NCBI RefSeq assembly: GCF_002305895.1
Contig: NZ_CP022203.1
Coordinates: 2,334,501-2,398,500, forward strand
Length of the DNA stretch: 64,000 nucleotides
Reading direction: 5' to 3'
From: Corallococcus macrosporus DSM 14697
GTDB lineage: Bacteria; Myxococcota; Myxococcia; Myxococcales; Myxococcaceae
Every line of letters begins with the position of its first letter. The first letter of the stretch is position 1. Position numbers and translations under genes: made by a program. The notes beneath the pieces are model-generated. The model saw only the letters and a program-made list of their open reading frames with translations. It was not told where the DNA came from and did no database searches. This document shows positions 43,426-52,564 of this stretch, piece after piece.

Positions 43426-43718
43426 GGACAGCCTCCACTTCGGAGAGAGAGGACGGCTGTGACCCGGGTCCACTCGCGGCGTGGACTGGTTCACAGGGAC
43501 ATCTTGCATTCCTGGTCTGTCTCGAAATGTTGAAACTGTGGTGACGACCGTTCGGGGCTGGACAGCGGTCTGCCTTTTGGGAGGAGGCGGGCCTCTTCTT
43601 GACGTGGTGCGTCGCTGGCGCGGAGGCACTCCTCGTGGAATCGTGGGCTCTCCCTGGAACCGGGCGCTTCGCCGCGGCGGGGGATGTGGGCGGACCTCCG
43701 CCCTGGGAGGGTCGGTCC

Positions 43719-44429
43719 ATGCGGGTCGCAGGCGCGTTGGGGCAGGGGCTGAGGGTGGCCTTCCGGTTGATGGGCGTGGGGGTGCTGGGCGCGCTGAAGG
43801 GCGGGGCGCTCTTCGGCCTGGTGGGGCTGGGGGTGGCCGCGGCCACCTACGCGCTGCCCCGGTGGCTGGGGGTGCCGCCCGCGCCCACGTGGCTCGTCGT
43901 GTTGAGCGCGGTGTTGCCGCCGCTGGCCCTGTCGGTGGCGGGCGGCTACGCGTTCATGCTGCAAGCGGTGTCGGGGCGGCTGGCCGAGGAGGCCAGGGCG
44001 CGGGGCGTGGTGGGCCGCGTCTACGCCGTGCTCAAGCCCGTCACGGTGCAGGTGGCGCGGCGGCTCCAGGGCACGGGCTCGCTGTCACGCGAGGCGCTGT
44101 CGCGCGTGGTGGACGAATCGGTGGGCGAGCACCTGCGCCAGGCGGAGCAGGCCCGGAGCGGGGCGCCGTCACGCATGGCGGAGGTGGAGCGCTTCCTCAT
44201 GGAGCAGTCGCGCCGCGTGCTGGGCGTGCTGGCGCTGCGCGCCGTCGTCTCCGCGCCGGACGCCGCCACCGCGGTGCGGAACCTGGAGACGCTGGGCATC
44301 GAGCGCGTGGAGCTGACGCTGGTGGAGCGGCTGGAGGACCTCTTCTTCCTCCAGGTGCTGCTGGCCTTCGGGGCGGGCGCGCTCCTGGCCGCCACGCCCG
44401 CGTTGCTCATGGTGTGGCTGCGCTGGTGA
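43719..44429 (+). CDS. Membrane protein of unknown function
   Basis: 236 residues from ATG 43719, GGAGGG ten bases upstream. Two N-terminal hydrophobic segments (about 20-45, 60-85), a charged helical middle and a C-terminal span (about 210-235). No named family recognised. It ends 3 bases before the convergent patatin gene. The 293 bases before it, shared with the divergent protease gene, hold no further gene. Confidence 0.7.
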   Translation: MRVAGALGQGLRVAFRLMGVGVLGALKGGALFGLVGLGVAAATYALPRWLGVPPAPTWLVVLSAVLPPLALSVAGGYAFMLQAVSGRLAEEARARGVVGRVYAVLKPVTVQVARRLQGTGSLSREALSRVVDESVGEHLRQAEQARSGAPSRMAEVERFLMEQSRRVLGVLALRAVVSAPDAATAVRNLETLGIERVELTLVERLEDLFFLQVLLAFGAGALLAATPALLMVWLRW

Positions 44430-44432
44430 GGC

Positions 44433-45323
44433 TCACCACTCCGCTTGCGCGAAGGGCACCGGCGGCCGCGCCAGGGCGCGCTCCGCGGCCAGCTTCGCCT
44501 GGTCCAGCGCGTCGAAGCCGCGCTCCATGGTGGTGGGCGACACCGGCGGCAGGTTGGAGACGACGACGTAGACGGGCACCTGCTTCTGCTCCAGCACGGT
44601 GAGCTGGAGGCGGAAGTGGTCCTGGCGCAGCGCCGCGGAGCCCGCGGCCAGCCCCTGCGCGTACGCCATGGGGCCGCCCACCACCTTGCGCGTCTTGCTG
44701 GGCAGGTAGTGCACGAGGATGGCGTCCAAGTCCTTGCCGGCGGCGCTCTCGTGCAGCGACAGCGCGGGCGCCTTGTCCACCAGGCCCCCGTCCCAATACA
44801 GGCTGCCGTCCAGGGGCACCGCGCGGAACAGGCCCGGGTAGGCGCACGTCGCGTGGACGCGCGGGGCCAGCTCGCCGGTGGTGAAGACGTCGTGGCGGCC
44901 CAGCGTGAGGTTGGCGCCCACCAGCAGCAGCGGGTGCGGCAGCTCCTCGAAGGTGTGCACCGGCAGGGAGGCGTCCAGCAGCCGGCGGAAGCGCTCGCCC
45001 TTGAGCAGGCCCGTCAGGCCGTGCCCCGCGGCGTCCGCGTTGAGCACCGCGCCAATGGGGTCCGGGTCCCAGAAGTTGGCGCGCGTCTGGCGCAGCACCA
45101 GCTCTTCCAAATCCCGCACCGGCGTGCCCGCCGCCGCGTAGGCCGCCACCATGCCGCCCGCGGACGTGCCCGCGTAGGCATGGGGCTTGAGGCCCGAGGC
45201 CGCCAGGCCCTTGAGGAAGCCAGCGTGGCCGTAGAAGCCGAAATATCCAGCGGAGAGGACGAGTCCGAACCGCTTGCCGTCGAGGAGCTCGTGGAGGGTA
45301 GGGGTGTGGGTGGGAGTCGCCAT
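44433..45323 (-). CDS. Patatin-like phospholipase
   Basis: 296 residues from ATG 45323. The nucleophile elbow AGTSAGG (Ser54) and the catalytic Asp in YWDGGLVDKAP give the patatin Ser-Asp dyad, and the oxyanion region is LSAGYFGFYGHAG. Such enzymes hydrolyse acyl esters of lipids. It is divergent from the SahR-like regulator and shares that intergenic region. Confidence 0.88.
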   Translation of the reverse strand: MATPTHTPTLHELLDGKRFGLVLSAGYFGFYGHAGFLKGLAASGLKPHAYAGTSAGGMVAAYAAAGTPVRDLEELVLRQTRANFWDPDPIGAVLNADAAGHGLTGLLKGERFRRLLDASLPVHTFEELPHPLLLVGANLTLGRHDVFTTGELAPRVHATCAYPGLFRAVPLDGSLYWDGGLVDKAPALSLHESAAGKDLDAILVHYLPSKTRKVVGGPMAYAQGLAAGSAALRQDHFRLQLTVLEQKQVPVYVVVSNLPPVSPTTMERGFDALDQAKLAAERALARPPVPFAQAEW

Positions 45324-45370
45324 GCTTCGCCCTGTACGCCACTGGCTGGTGACAGGCAACGCGTCGCGTC

Positions 45371-45376
45371 TAGAGA
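45371..45376 (+). promoter_or_regulatory. Probable -10 box of the sahR-metH operon
   Basis: TAGAGA at 45371-45376, within a TCTAGA palindrome that could also serve the divergent patatin gene. The predicted start near 45383 would place the 45397-45412 palindrome just inside the transcript, a classical repressor position. No convincing -35 box is seen. Confidence 0.35.
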
Positions 45377-45396
45377 GTGCTGGCCTCGTCGGCCGT

Positions 45397-45412
45397 ATCG
45401 ACATATGTTGAT
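45397..45412. promoter_or_regulatory. Near-palindromic operator candidate for the SahR-like regulator
   Basis: ATCGACATATGTTGAT is a 16-base dyad with one mismatched pair, centred 17 bases before the regulator's ATG. ArsR-family repressors bind such AT-centred dyads. Autoregulation of sahR-metH in response to S-adenosylhomocysteine is the expectation from SahR in other Proteobacteria; the site assignment is mine. Confidence 0.6.
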
Positions 45413-45420
45413 GCGGCGAT

Positions 45421-46317
45421 ATGGAAGAGCTGTCCCAGTCATTCCGGGTGCTCGGAGACCCGACGCGGCTGCGCATCCTCCGGCTGGTGGCCGAGGCCCC
45501 GTTGAACGTGACGGAGCTGGTGTCCCTGGTGGGCGTGGCGCAGTCCTCCGTGTCCCACCACCTGGGCAAGCTGAAGGGCCTGGGGTTGCTGCGCGAGGAG
45601 CGCCACGCGGGCTACAGCTACTACTCGCTGGCCCTGGAGCAGGCGGACGCGCGCTGGCCGCTGGTGCAGATGGCGCGGCAGGCGGAGGACCCGGCGGGGG
45701 ACTCGGCGCGGCTGAAGGATTTGCTCCGGGCGCGCGAGGACCGTCAGGCCCTCAATGAGCGGCTGCTGGAGCCGGGGCAGTCCTGGTTCCTGTGGGCGGG
45801 CGCGCTGGCGTCCCTGCTGCCGCCGCTGGAGGTGGCGGACTTCGGCTGCGGCACCGGCGTGCTGAGCGTGGCCATTGCCCGCTGGGCGCGCCGCGTCTGG
45901 GCCATTGACCAGAACGCGGACGCGCTGGACCAGGCGCGGGAGCGGGCCCACCGCGAGGAGCTGGAGAACATCCGCTTCCTCCGGGAGGACCTGCATCGCC
46001 TGTCGCTCCCGTCCGCCAGCCTGGACCTGGTGGTGATTTCGCAGAGCCTCCACCACGTGGAGGAGCCCCAGGCGGTGCTGGCCGAGGCGGCTCGCCTGCT
46101 CAAGCCGGGCAGCCGGCTGGTGGTGTTGGAGTTGATGCCGCACGAGGAGCGCTGGGTGCTGGAGCGGCTGGGGCACCGGCACCTGGGCTTCGCGCCCGAA
46201 CCCCTCGAAGCCGCGCTGCGCGAGGCCGGCTTCACGTCGCTGACCCGCGAAACGCATGCCCGGGACGGCGCCAGTCCCTTCCGCGTCTTTCTGCTCACTG
46301 GAGTCAAACCGTCATGA
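45421..46317 (+). CDS. sahR: ArsR-type HTH / SAM-methyltransferase fusion, SahR-like regulator
   Basis: 298 residues. Residues 1-75 form an ArsR winged helix (VLGDPTRLRILRLVAEAPLN, SSVSHHLGKLKGLGLL). From about 130 a class I methyltransferase fold begins with ADFGCGTGVLSVAIA (139-153) and LDLVVISQSLHHVEEP. SahR proteins of this architecture sense S-adenosylhomocysteine and control methionine-cycle genes. Here the stop overlaps metH by four bases, which strongly supports that role. No Shine-Dalgarno sequence precedes the ATG. Confidence 0.85.
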   Translation: MEELSQSFRVLGDPTRLRILRLVAEAPLNVTELVSLVGVAQSSVSHHLGKLKGLGLLREERHAGYSYYSLALEQADARWPLVQMARQAEDPAGDSARLKDLLRAREDRQALNERLLEPGQSWFLWAGALASLLPPLEVADFGCGTGVLSVAIARWARRVWAIDQNADALDQARERAHREELENIRFLREDLHRLSLPSASLDLVVISQSLHHVEEPQAVLAEAARLLKPGSRLVVLELMPHEERWVLERLGHRHLGFAPEPLEAALREAGFTSLTRETHARDGASPFRVFLLTGVKPS

Positions 46318-49300
46318 CGAGCCCTGTCCCCGCTGCCCTCCCGCTGCCTCCTGGAGAGAATGGCCGCCGCGTGGAGGCCCTGCGCGCCGCGATGCGGGAG
46401 CGCGTGCTGGTGCTGGACGGCGCCATGGGCACGCTGCTCCAGAACGAGGACCTCAAGGCCGCGGACTTCGGCGGCCCGGAGTACGAGGGCTGCAACGAGC
46501 ACCTGGTCCTCACCCGGCCGGAGCTGGTGGAGTCCATCCACGCGCGCTACCTCGCGGCCGGCGCGGACGTGACGGAGACGGACAGCTTCGGCGGCACGCC
46601 GCTGGTGCTGGCGGAGTTCGGCCTGGGCCACAAGGCGCTCGAAATCAACGAGGTCTCCGCGCGGCTGGCGCGCAACGCCGCCGCCGCCGCTGAGGCGAAG
46701 GACGGCCGCATGCGCTGGGTGGCGGGCTCCATGGGCCCCACCACCAAGGCCATCAGCGTCACCGGCGGCGTCACCTTCGAGGAGCTGGTGGAGAACTTCG
46801 CGGTGCAGGCGGAGGGGCTCGCCCTGGGTGGCTCGGACTACCTGCTGATTGAGACGGCGCAGGACACCCGCAACGTGAAGGCGGCGCTCATCGGCATCGA
46901 GCGCGCGTTCCAGAAGCTGGGCTACGCGCTGCCGGTGGCGGTGTCCGGCACCATTGAGCCCATGGGCACCATGCTGGCCGGGCAGAGCGTGGAGAGCCTG
47001 GCCGCGTCGCTGGAGCACGCGGACCTGCTGTACCTGGGCCTCAACTGCGCCACGGGCCCGGACTTCATGACGGACCACCTGCGCTCGCTGGCGTCGATGA
47101 GCGCCTTCCCCGTGTCCTGCGTGCCCAACGCGGGCCTGCCGGACGAGAATGGGAACTACCTGGAGACGCCGGAGATGCTGGCGCGCTCCGTGCGGCGCTT
47201 CTGTGAGCAGGGCTGGCTCAGCGTGGTGGGCGGGTGCTGTGGCACGCACGCGGGGCACATCGAGGCGCTGGCCAGGGCGGTGCAGGGGCTGAAGCCGCGC
47301 ACGGGCACGCCGCGTCCCCGGGCCTCGCTGTCCGGCGTGGACTACCTGGAGGTGACGGACGAGCTGCGCCCCCTCATCGTGGGCGAGCGCACCAACGTCA
47401 TCGGCAGCAAGAAGTTCAAGGAGCTCATCGTCGCGGGCCAGTTCGACGACGCGTCGGAGATCGCCCGCGCGCAGGTGAAGCGGGGCGCGCAGGTCATCGA
47501 CATCTGCCTGGCCAACCCGGACCGGGACGAACTGGAGGACATGCGCAGCTTCCTGGAGGTGGTCGTCAAGAAGGTGCGCGTGCCCTTGATGATTGACTCC
47601 ACCGACGAGCGCGTCATCGAGATGGCGCTCACGTACAGCCAGGGCAAGGCCATCATCAACTCGGTCAACCTGGAGGACGGCGAGGAGCGCTTCGAGAAGG
47701 TGGTGCCGCTGGCGCGCCGCTTCGGCGCCGCCCTGGTGGTGGGCTGCATCGACGAGGTGGGCATGGCCGTCACGCGCCAGCGCAAGCTGGAGGTGGCGGA
47801 GCGCTCGTACGAGCTGCTGACGACGAAGTACGGCATGAAGCCGGAGGACCTGTACTTCGACCCGCTGGTGTTCCCCTGCGCCTCCGGTGACGCGCAGTAC
47901 ACCGGCAGCGGCGTGGAGACCATTGAAGGCGTGCGGCTCATCAAGCAGCGCTTCCCGCGCTGCAAGACGGTGCTGGGCATCTCCAACGTGTCCTTCGGCC
48001 TGCCCACCGCGGGCCGCGAGGTGCTCAACTCCGTCTTCCTGTACCACAACGTCCAGGCGGGCCTGGACATGGCGCTGGTCAACTCGGAGAAGCTGGAGCG
48101 CTACCCGTCGCTCCCCGAGGAGGAGCGCAAGCTGTCGGAAGATTTGCTCTACAACCGGGGCGCCGACCCGGTGACGCCCTTCGCCGCGCACTTCCGCGAG
48201 CGCAAGGCCGCCCGCGTCCAGGTCAGCACGCTGCCCCTGGAGGAGCGGCTCCAGCGCTACATCATCGAGGGCACGCGGGACGGCCTCACCGCGGACCTGG
48301 AAGTGGCGATGCAGAAGTACACGCCGCTGGAGATCATCAACGGGCCCCTGATGAAGGGCATGGACGAGGTGGGCCGCCTCTTCGGCGCCAACGAGCTGAT
48401 TGTCGCCGAGGTGCTCCAGAGCGCCGAGTCCATGAAGGCGGCGGTGGGCTTCCTGGAGCCGCACATGAGCAAGGCCCAGGCGGCCATGCGCGGCAAGGTG
48501 GTGCTCGCCACGGTGAAGGGCGACGTGCACGACATCGGGAAGAACCTGGTGGAAATCATCCTGGCCAACAACGGCTTCCACGTCGTGAATCTGGGCATCA
48601 AGGTGCCGCCCGAGCAGCTGGTGCAGGCCGTGCGTGAGCACCAGCCGGACATCCTGGGCCTGTCCGGCCTGCTGGTGAAGAGCGCGCACCAGATGGTGGC
48701 CACCGCGGAGGACCTGAAGCGGGCCGGCGTGGAGACCCCCATCCTGGTGGGCGGCGCCGCGCTCAGCCGCAACTTCGTGGACCGGAACATCGCCCCGGCC
48801 TACGGCGGGGGCACCGTGGCCTACGCGCAGGACGCCATGAATGGCCTGGAGCTGGCCAAGCAGATCGTGGACCCGTCCGCGCACGAGAAGCTGCGCGGCG
48901 ACCTGGCCGTGCGCCGCGAGAAGCTGGCGCGCGAGGTGAAGGAGCGGCCGGCCCCGGCGGTGGTGGTGGCGCGCGGGCGCAGCGCGGAGGTGAAGGTGCT
49001 GGAGTCGGTGCCGTCCGCGCCGGACTTCGAGCGGCACGTGCTGTCCAACACGCCGCTGGACCACATCTGGAAGTTCATCAACCCGGTGATGCTGTACGGG
49101 CGGCACCTGGGGCTGCGCTCGTCGTCGCGCGTGCTGGGCACGCCGGCCGAGGCGGAGCTGGCGAAGACGGAGGAGGGCCGCAAGGCGCTGGCCCTCAAGG
49201 AAGCGGTGGAGGAGCTGAAGGGCTTCCTGCGCGGCGGCGTCATGCAGGCGCGCGCCGTGTTCCAGTTCTACAAGGCCGGCAGTGACGGCAATCGCGTCGT

Positions 49301-49829
49301 CCTCTTCGACGGCGCGTCCGGCAAGGAGGCCGCGTCCTTCGACTTCCCGCGCCAGGACCGCGAAGGCGGCCTGTGTCTGGCGGACTACCTGCGGCCGCTG
49401 GAGGGCGGCGCGCCCACGGACTCCGTGGCGATGTTCGTCGTCACCGCGGGCGCAGGCATCCGCGAGCTGGCCGAGGAGCTGAAGGCCCGGGGTGAGTTCC
49501 TGAAGATGCACGCGGTGCAGGCCCTGGCGCTGGAAACGGCGGAGGGCTACGCGGAGCTGCTGCACACGCAGCTTCGCAGCATGTGGGGCATGCCGGACCG
49601 GCCGGACATGACGATGCTGGAGCGCTTCCGCGCGGAGTACGCGGGCAAGCGCTACTCCTTCGGCTACCCGGCGTGTCCCCGGCTGGAGGACCAGTCGAAG
49701 CTGTTCGCGGCGCTGCGGCCGGAGGACATCGGCGTGCAGCTCACGGACGGCTCCATGATGGAGCCGGAGGCCTCGGTGTCCGCCATCGTCTTCCACCACC
49801 CGCAGGCGTCGTACTTCTCCGTGACGTGA
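46314..49829 (+). CDS. metH: Cobalamin-dependent methionine synthase
   Basis: 1171 residues with all four modules in order: homocysteine domain with zinc cysteines Cys245, 308 and 309 (GGCCGTHAGH), pterin domain (GERTNVIGSKKFK), cap plus B12 domain with the cobalt-ligating DVHDIGKN (His739), and a C-terminal activation domain (TDGSMMEPEASVSA). It transfers methyl from methyltetrahydrofolate to homocysteine and is reactivated with SAM. Translationally coupled to the SahR-like gene. It converges on the outer-membrane-protein gene with 10 bases between stops. Confidence 0.97.
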   Translation: MTSPVPAALPLPPGENGRRVEALRAAMRERVLVLDGAMGTLLQNEDLKAADFGGPEYEGCNEHLVLTRPELVESIHARYLAAGADVTETDSFGGTPLVLAEFGLGHKALEINEVSARLARNAAAAAEAKDGRMRWVAGSMGPTTKAISVTGGVTFEELVENFAVQAEGLALGGSDYLLIETAQDTRNVKAALIGIERAFQKLGYALPVAVSGTIEPMGTMLAGQSVESLAASLEHADLLYLGLNCATGPDFMTDHLRSLASMSAFPVSCVPNAGLPDENGNYLETPEMLARSVRRFCEQGWLSVVGGCCGTHAGHIEALARAVQGLKPRTGTPRPRASLSGVDYLEVTDELRPLIVGERTNVIGSKKFKELIVAGQFDDASEIARAQVKRGAQVIDICLANPDRDELEDMRSFLEVVVKKVRVPLMIDSTDERVIEMALTYSQGKAIINSVNLEDGEERFEKVVPLARRFGAALVVGCIDEVGMAVTRQRKLEVAERSYELLTTKYGMKPEDLYFDPLVFPCASGDAQYTGSGVETIEGVRLIKQRFPRCKTVLGISNVSFGLPTAGREVLNSVFLYHNVQAGLDMALVNSEKLERYPSLPEEERKLSEDLLYNRGADPVTPFAAHFRERKAARVQVSTLPLEERLQRYIIEGTRDGLTADLEVAMQKYTPLEIINGPLMKGMDEVGRLFGANELIVAEVLQSAESMKAAVGFLEPHMSKAQAAMRGKVVLATVKGDVHDIGKNLVEIILANNGFHVVNLGIKVPPEQLVQAVREHQPDILGLSGLLVKSAHQMVATAEDLKRAGVETPILVGGAALSRNFVDRNIAPAYGGGTVAYAQDAMNGLELAKQIVDPSAHEKLRGDLAVRREKLAREVKERPAPAVVVARGRSAEVKVLESVPSAPDFERHVLSNTPLDHIWKFINPVMLYGRHLGLRSSSRVLGTPAEAELAKTEEGRKALALKEAVEELKGFLRGGVMQARAVFQFYKAGSDGNRVVLFDGASGKEAASFDFPRQDREGGLCLADYLRPLEGGAPTDSVAMFVVTAGAGIRELAEELKARGEFLKMHAVQALALETAEGYAELLHTQLRSMWGMPDRPDMTMLERFRAEYAGKRYSFGYPACPRLEDQSKLFAALRPEDIGVQLTDGSMMEPEASVSAIVFHHPQASYFSVT

Positions 49830-49839
49830 CGCCGGCGGC

Positions 49840-50436
49840 TCAGAAGCGCATGCCCAGGCTGAGGTCGCCGCTGAAGAGGTTGCCGACGTCCGCGCTGTCC
49901 GGGGCGAAGTCGCGCGCCACGAGCACGCGGTAGGTGGCGCGCAGTCCGGCGGTGACGCCGCTGTACCGGTACTCCAGGCCGGCGGCGAGCGGCACCTCCG
50001 CGCCCCAGCCCTTTTCGAAGGCGGTGCCCACGTCCATGGGCGTGGGGTGGAAGTAGCTGACGCCCGCGCCCGCGCCGACGAAGGGCTTCCACTGCGAGAA
50101 GAGCGTGGGGCCCACCTTCGCCAGCACGCCGCCGTTGTGCCGCCACAGCGTGCCGCGCCGGGGCTCCGCGTAGCCGTTGGCGGCGCCCTCGTAGCCCAGC
50201 TCCAGGCCCACGCCCGAGACGATGGGGACCTCTCCCAGCAGGGCCAGGAACGCGCCCACGCCCGTCTCCCGGCCCACGTTGCCGGACCACGTCGTCACGC
50301 CGCTGCGCACCGTCAGGCCGGAGGCCCCGAAGCCCGGGGCGGGCTGCGCCTTGACGCGGGGAGTCGCCGCCAGGGCCGGACTGGCGAGCAACACCGCCAC
50401 CAGGGCGCCCGTCCCCCCTCCACCTCGCCTGTTCAT
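49840..50436 (-). CDS. Small outer-membrane beta-barrel protein
   Basis: 198 residues from ATG 50436 with GGGAGGG seven bases upstream and a signal peptide ending LASPALAATP. The mature part has the alternating aromatic/glycine strand pattern of an OmpA/OmpW-like eight-stranded barrel (VGLELGYEG, FVGAGAGVSYF, LEYRYSGVTAGLRATYR) and ends in LGMRF with the C-terminal Phe typical of barrels. Confidence 0.8.
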   Translation of the reverse strand: MNRRGGGGTGALVAVLLASPALAATPRVKAQPAPGFGASGLTVRSGVTTWSGNVGRETGVGAFLALLGEVPIVSGVGLELGYEGAANGYAEPRRGTLWRHNGGVLAKVGPTLFSQWKPFVGAGAGVSYFHPTPMDVGTAFEKGWGAEVPLAAGLEYRYSGVTAGLRATYRVLVARDFAPDSADVGNLFSGDLSLGMRF

Positions 50437-50552
50437 GACTGCCCCCTCCCTTGTCCGCCGGGGTGCGTCCCGGTTCTCGGGTGGAACGTTGTTGCCGGAC
50501 GGGAAGGTCGGGAACCCGGCGCACCGGGGATGGGCAGCCACACCGGAAGGGC

Positions 50553-50578
50553 AGGGAGGGGATAGAGTCCGCGCCATG
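50553..50578 (+). promoter_or_regulatory. 5' exon: detached leader and start codon of the MetE-core-like gene
   Basis: A purine-rich Shine-Dalgarno-like tract (AGGGAGGGG, 50553-50561) and a TAGAGT box (50563-50568) precede ATG at 50576-50578, immediately followed by the group II intron. Joining this ATG to AGCGCG at 52568 restores the reading frame of the downstream gene. Confidence 0.65.
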
Positions 50579-51106
50579 GTGCGTCCTGAAGGACGAGCAA
50601 GAGGAGCACGTCCATGCTCCACCAGACCGGCGGGTGAAAGTCCCGTCCGGGTAGACACCGGAGTGCCCGGTAGCAGGCCCCAGCCGACCGCCGAGAGGCG
50701 GCAGGCCACAGCGGGGCGTCAAAAGCCTCCATTCGGGAGGGAGCAAGAGCGCGGGCCGCAACATCAAGTGAAGCCTGCCGCCTCGACAGATACACAATGG
50801 GAGCGCCGAGCCGAGCATGTCGCGGCGAAGGCCAGGTCCGCTGCGGACGAGTCCGGATGGGAAGCAGCGGGGCTCCCCGGGGTATGGGGCGTGGCACGTG
50901 CTCAAGGTCTGGTGGGGAACAGGAGAGACCCGTCTGCGCGGCCGTCGTCGCGGCAGGGCCCCGCGTATAAGCCGAAGGTGAAAGCGTGGGGAGCGCAGCG
51001 GGAGTCCGAGGGGGCCGTAGTACCGGCGAGGGGCGTGCAAGACAACGCGCCCGGAGGGAAGGGCCCCTGCTTGGGTGGTGCTTGGGCGGGAGGTAAGAGC
51101 GAGGGC

Positions 51107-52540
51107 ATGAGCCGCCAAGAAGGCTCCAATCCCCCCGGTGGGCCAGAGTCCACCGACAAAGTTCGACAACTCCAGCGCAAGCTCTTCGTGGCAGCCAAGC
51201 GGTGCCGGGAGCGCCGTTTCCATGCGCTGTATGACCGAGTCCACCGGAGTGACGTCCTGTGGGAAGCATGGCAGCGGGTCCGACGCAACAAGGGCGCTGC
51301 CGGCGTGGATTCAGTCACGCTGGCGGCGGTGGAGCAGTACGGCGCACAGCGGCTGGTGCAGGAGCTGGGCGAGGTACTGCGAGCAGGAACCTACAAACCG
51401 CCCGCGGTGCTCAGGCGGTTCATTCCCAAGGCGGACGGGAAACTCAGGCCGCTGGGCATTCCGACGGTGCAGGACCGTATCGTGCAGATGGCGGTGAAGC
51501 TGGTGCTGGAGCCTGTCTTCGAGGCGGATTTTCTTCCGTCGTCGTATGGCTTCCGGCCACGTCGAAGCGCGGTGCAGGCCCTGGAGCGCATCCGGGAGGC
51601 AGTCAATGCCGGGTGTCACCACGTGCTCGACGCGGACATCCGCGACTACTTCGGCAGCATCGACCATGAGCTGCTGATGGAGCGGGTGGAGCGGCGGGTG
51701 TCGGACCGGAGGGTGCTCAAGCTGCTGAGGCAGTGGCTGAGTGCGGGAGTGGTGGAGGAGGGCCGGTACTCCGAGACGGTCTCGGGGACACCGCAGGGGG
51801 GAGTGATTTCCCCGCTGCTCTCCAACATCTACCTGCACTTCTTCGACAGCGTGTGGCAGCGGCAGTGCGCGCAGGTGGGCGAGCTGGTGCGCTACGCGGA
51901 TGACTTCGTGGTGCTGTGCAAAGGCCGCGAAGCTGCCGAGGAGGCCGAACGAAGGGTGCGCATCATCTTCGGGAGGCTGAAGCTGCAACTGCACCCGGAG
52001 AAGACGCGGCGAGTGGAACTCACCGAGGGCAAGGAAGGCTTCGACTTTCTGGGCTGTCACCTGCACAAGCGCATGTCGGGCAAGCTGTGGCAGCAGCGGG
52101 GAGTGCGCCGCTACTACCTCCAGCGGTGGCCGTCAGCGCGGAGCATGAAGCGGGTGAGGGCTCGGGTGAAGGAGCTGACGAGCCGACAGCGGCACGGGGT
52201 GAAGGATGTCCGAGAAATCATCGGCGGCCTGAACCCGGTGTTGCGAGGATGGGGCAACTACTTCCGCACCGGGAACGCGGCCCGAAAGTTCAATCAACTC
52301 GACTCCTACGTCTTCCGGCGGCTGCACCAGTTCATGGTGAAACGCAGAGGCAGGAAGCTGCGGGCCGGCCAGGCGGACGCATGGAATCGAGCGTGGTTCT
52401 GGGAAAGAGGCCTGCACCGGTTGCATGGGACGATTCGCTACCCGAAACCGTGCATGCTGCACGACAACACTCTCGTTAAGCCGTATGCGGGAAAACCGCA
52501 CGTACGGTTTGAAAGGAGGAGGGTGGAAACGGGCCGCTGA
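51107..52540 (+). CDS. ltrA: Group II intron-encoded reverse transcriptase/maturase
   Basis: 477 residues from ATG 51107. The RT domain has FIPKADGKLRPLGIPTVQDR, YGFRPRRSAVQAL, SGTPQGGVISPLLSNIYL and the catalytic YADD (263-266). A maturase X domain follows (VKDVREIIGGLNPVLRGWGN, YFRTGNAARKFN). No HNH endonuclease domain is visible. The frame continues through domain V and into domain VI before stopping at 52538, which is unusual. The frame is open far upstream (to 50222) but that part is intron RNA structure. Confidence 0.93.
   Translation: MSRQEGSNPPGGPESTDKVRQLQRKLFVAAKRCRERRFHALYDRVHRSDVLWEAWQRVRRNKGAAGVDSVTLAAVEQYGAQRLVQELGEVLRAGTYKPPAVLRRFIPKADGKLRPLGIPTVQDRIVQMAVKLVLEPVFEADFLPSSYGFRPRRSAVQALERIREAVNAGCHHVLDADIRDYFGSIDHELLMERVERRVSDRRVLKLLRQWLSAGVVEEGRYSETVSGTPQGGVISPLLSNIYLHFFDSVWQRQCAQVGELVRYADDFVVLCKGREAAEEAERRVRIIFGRLKLQLHPEKTRRVELTEGKEGFDFLGCHLHKRMSGKLWQQRGVRRYYLQRWPSARSMKRVRARVKELTSRQRHGVKDVREIIGGLNPVLRGWGNYFRTGNAARKFNQLDSYVFRRLHQFMVKRRGRKLRAGQADAWNRAWFWERGLHRLHGTIRYPKPCMLHDNTLVKPYAGKPHVRFERRRVETGR
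52478..52510 (+). other. Group II intron domain V (ribozyme core hairpin)
   Basis: AAGCCGTATGCGG-GAAA-ACCGCACGTACGGTTT forms the expected hairpin with GAAA tetraloop, a two-base bulge and the AGC catalytic triad at 52479-52481. It lies 56 bases before the 3' end, normal for these introns. Confidence 0.9.
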
Positions 52541-52564
52541 CGGTACCGCGCCACCCCTCTACCA

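Noticed and set aside
45744-49799. A 1351-codon minus-strand open frame antisense to metH
   Set aside because: metH shows all catalytic motifs in the other direction. The antisense frame has no recognisable domain.
50222-51106. N-terminal extension of the intron maturase frame
   Set aside because: This portion overlaps the antisense outer-membrane-protein gene and intron domain I RNA. Maturase homology starts only after about 51107.
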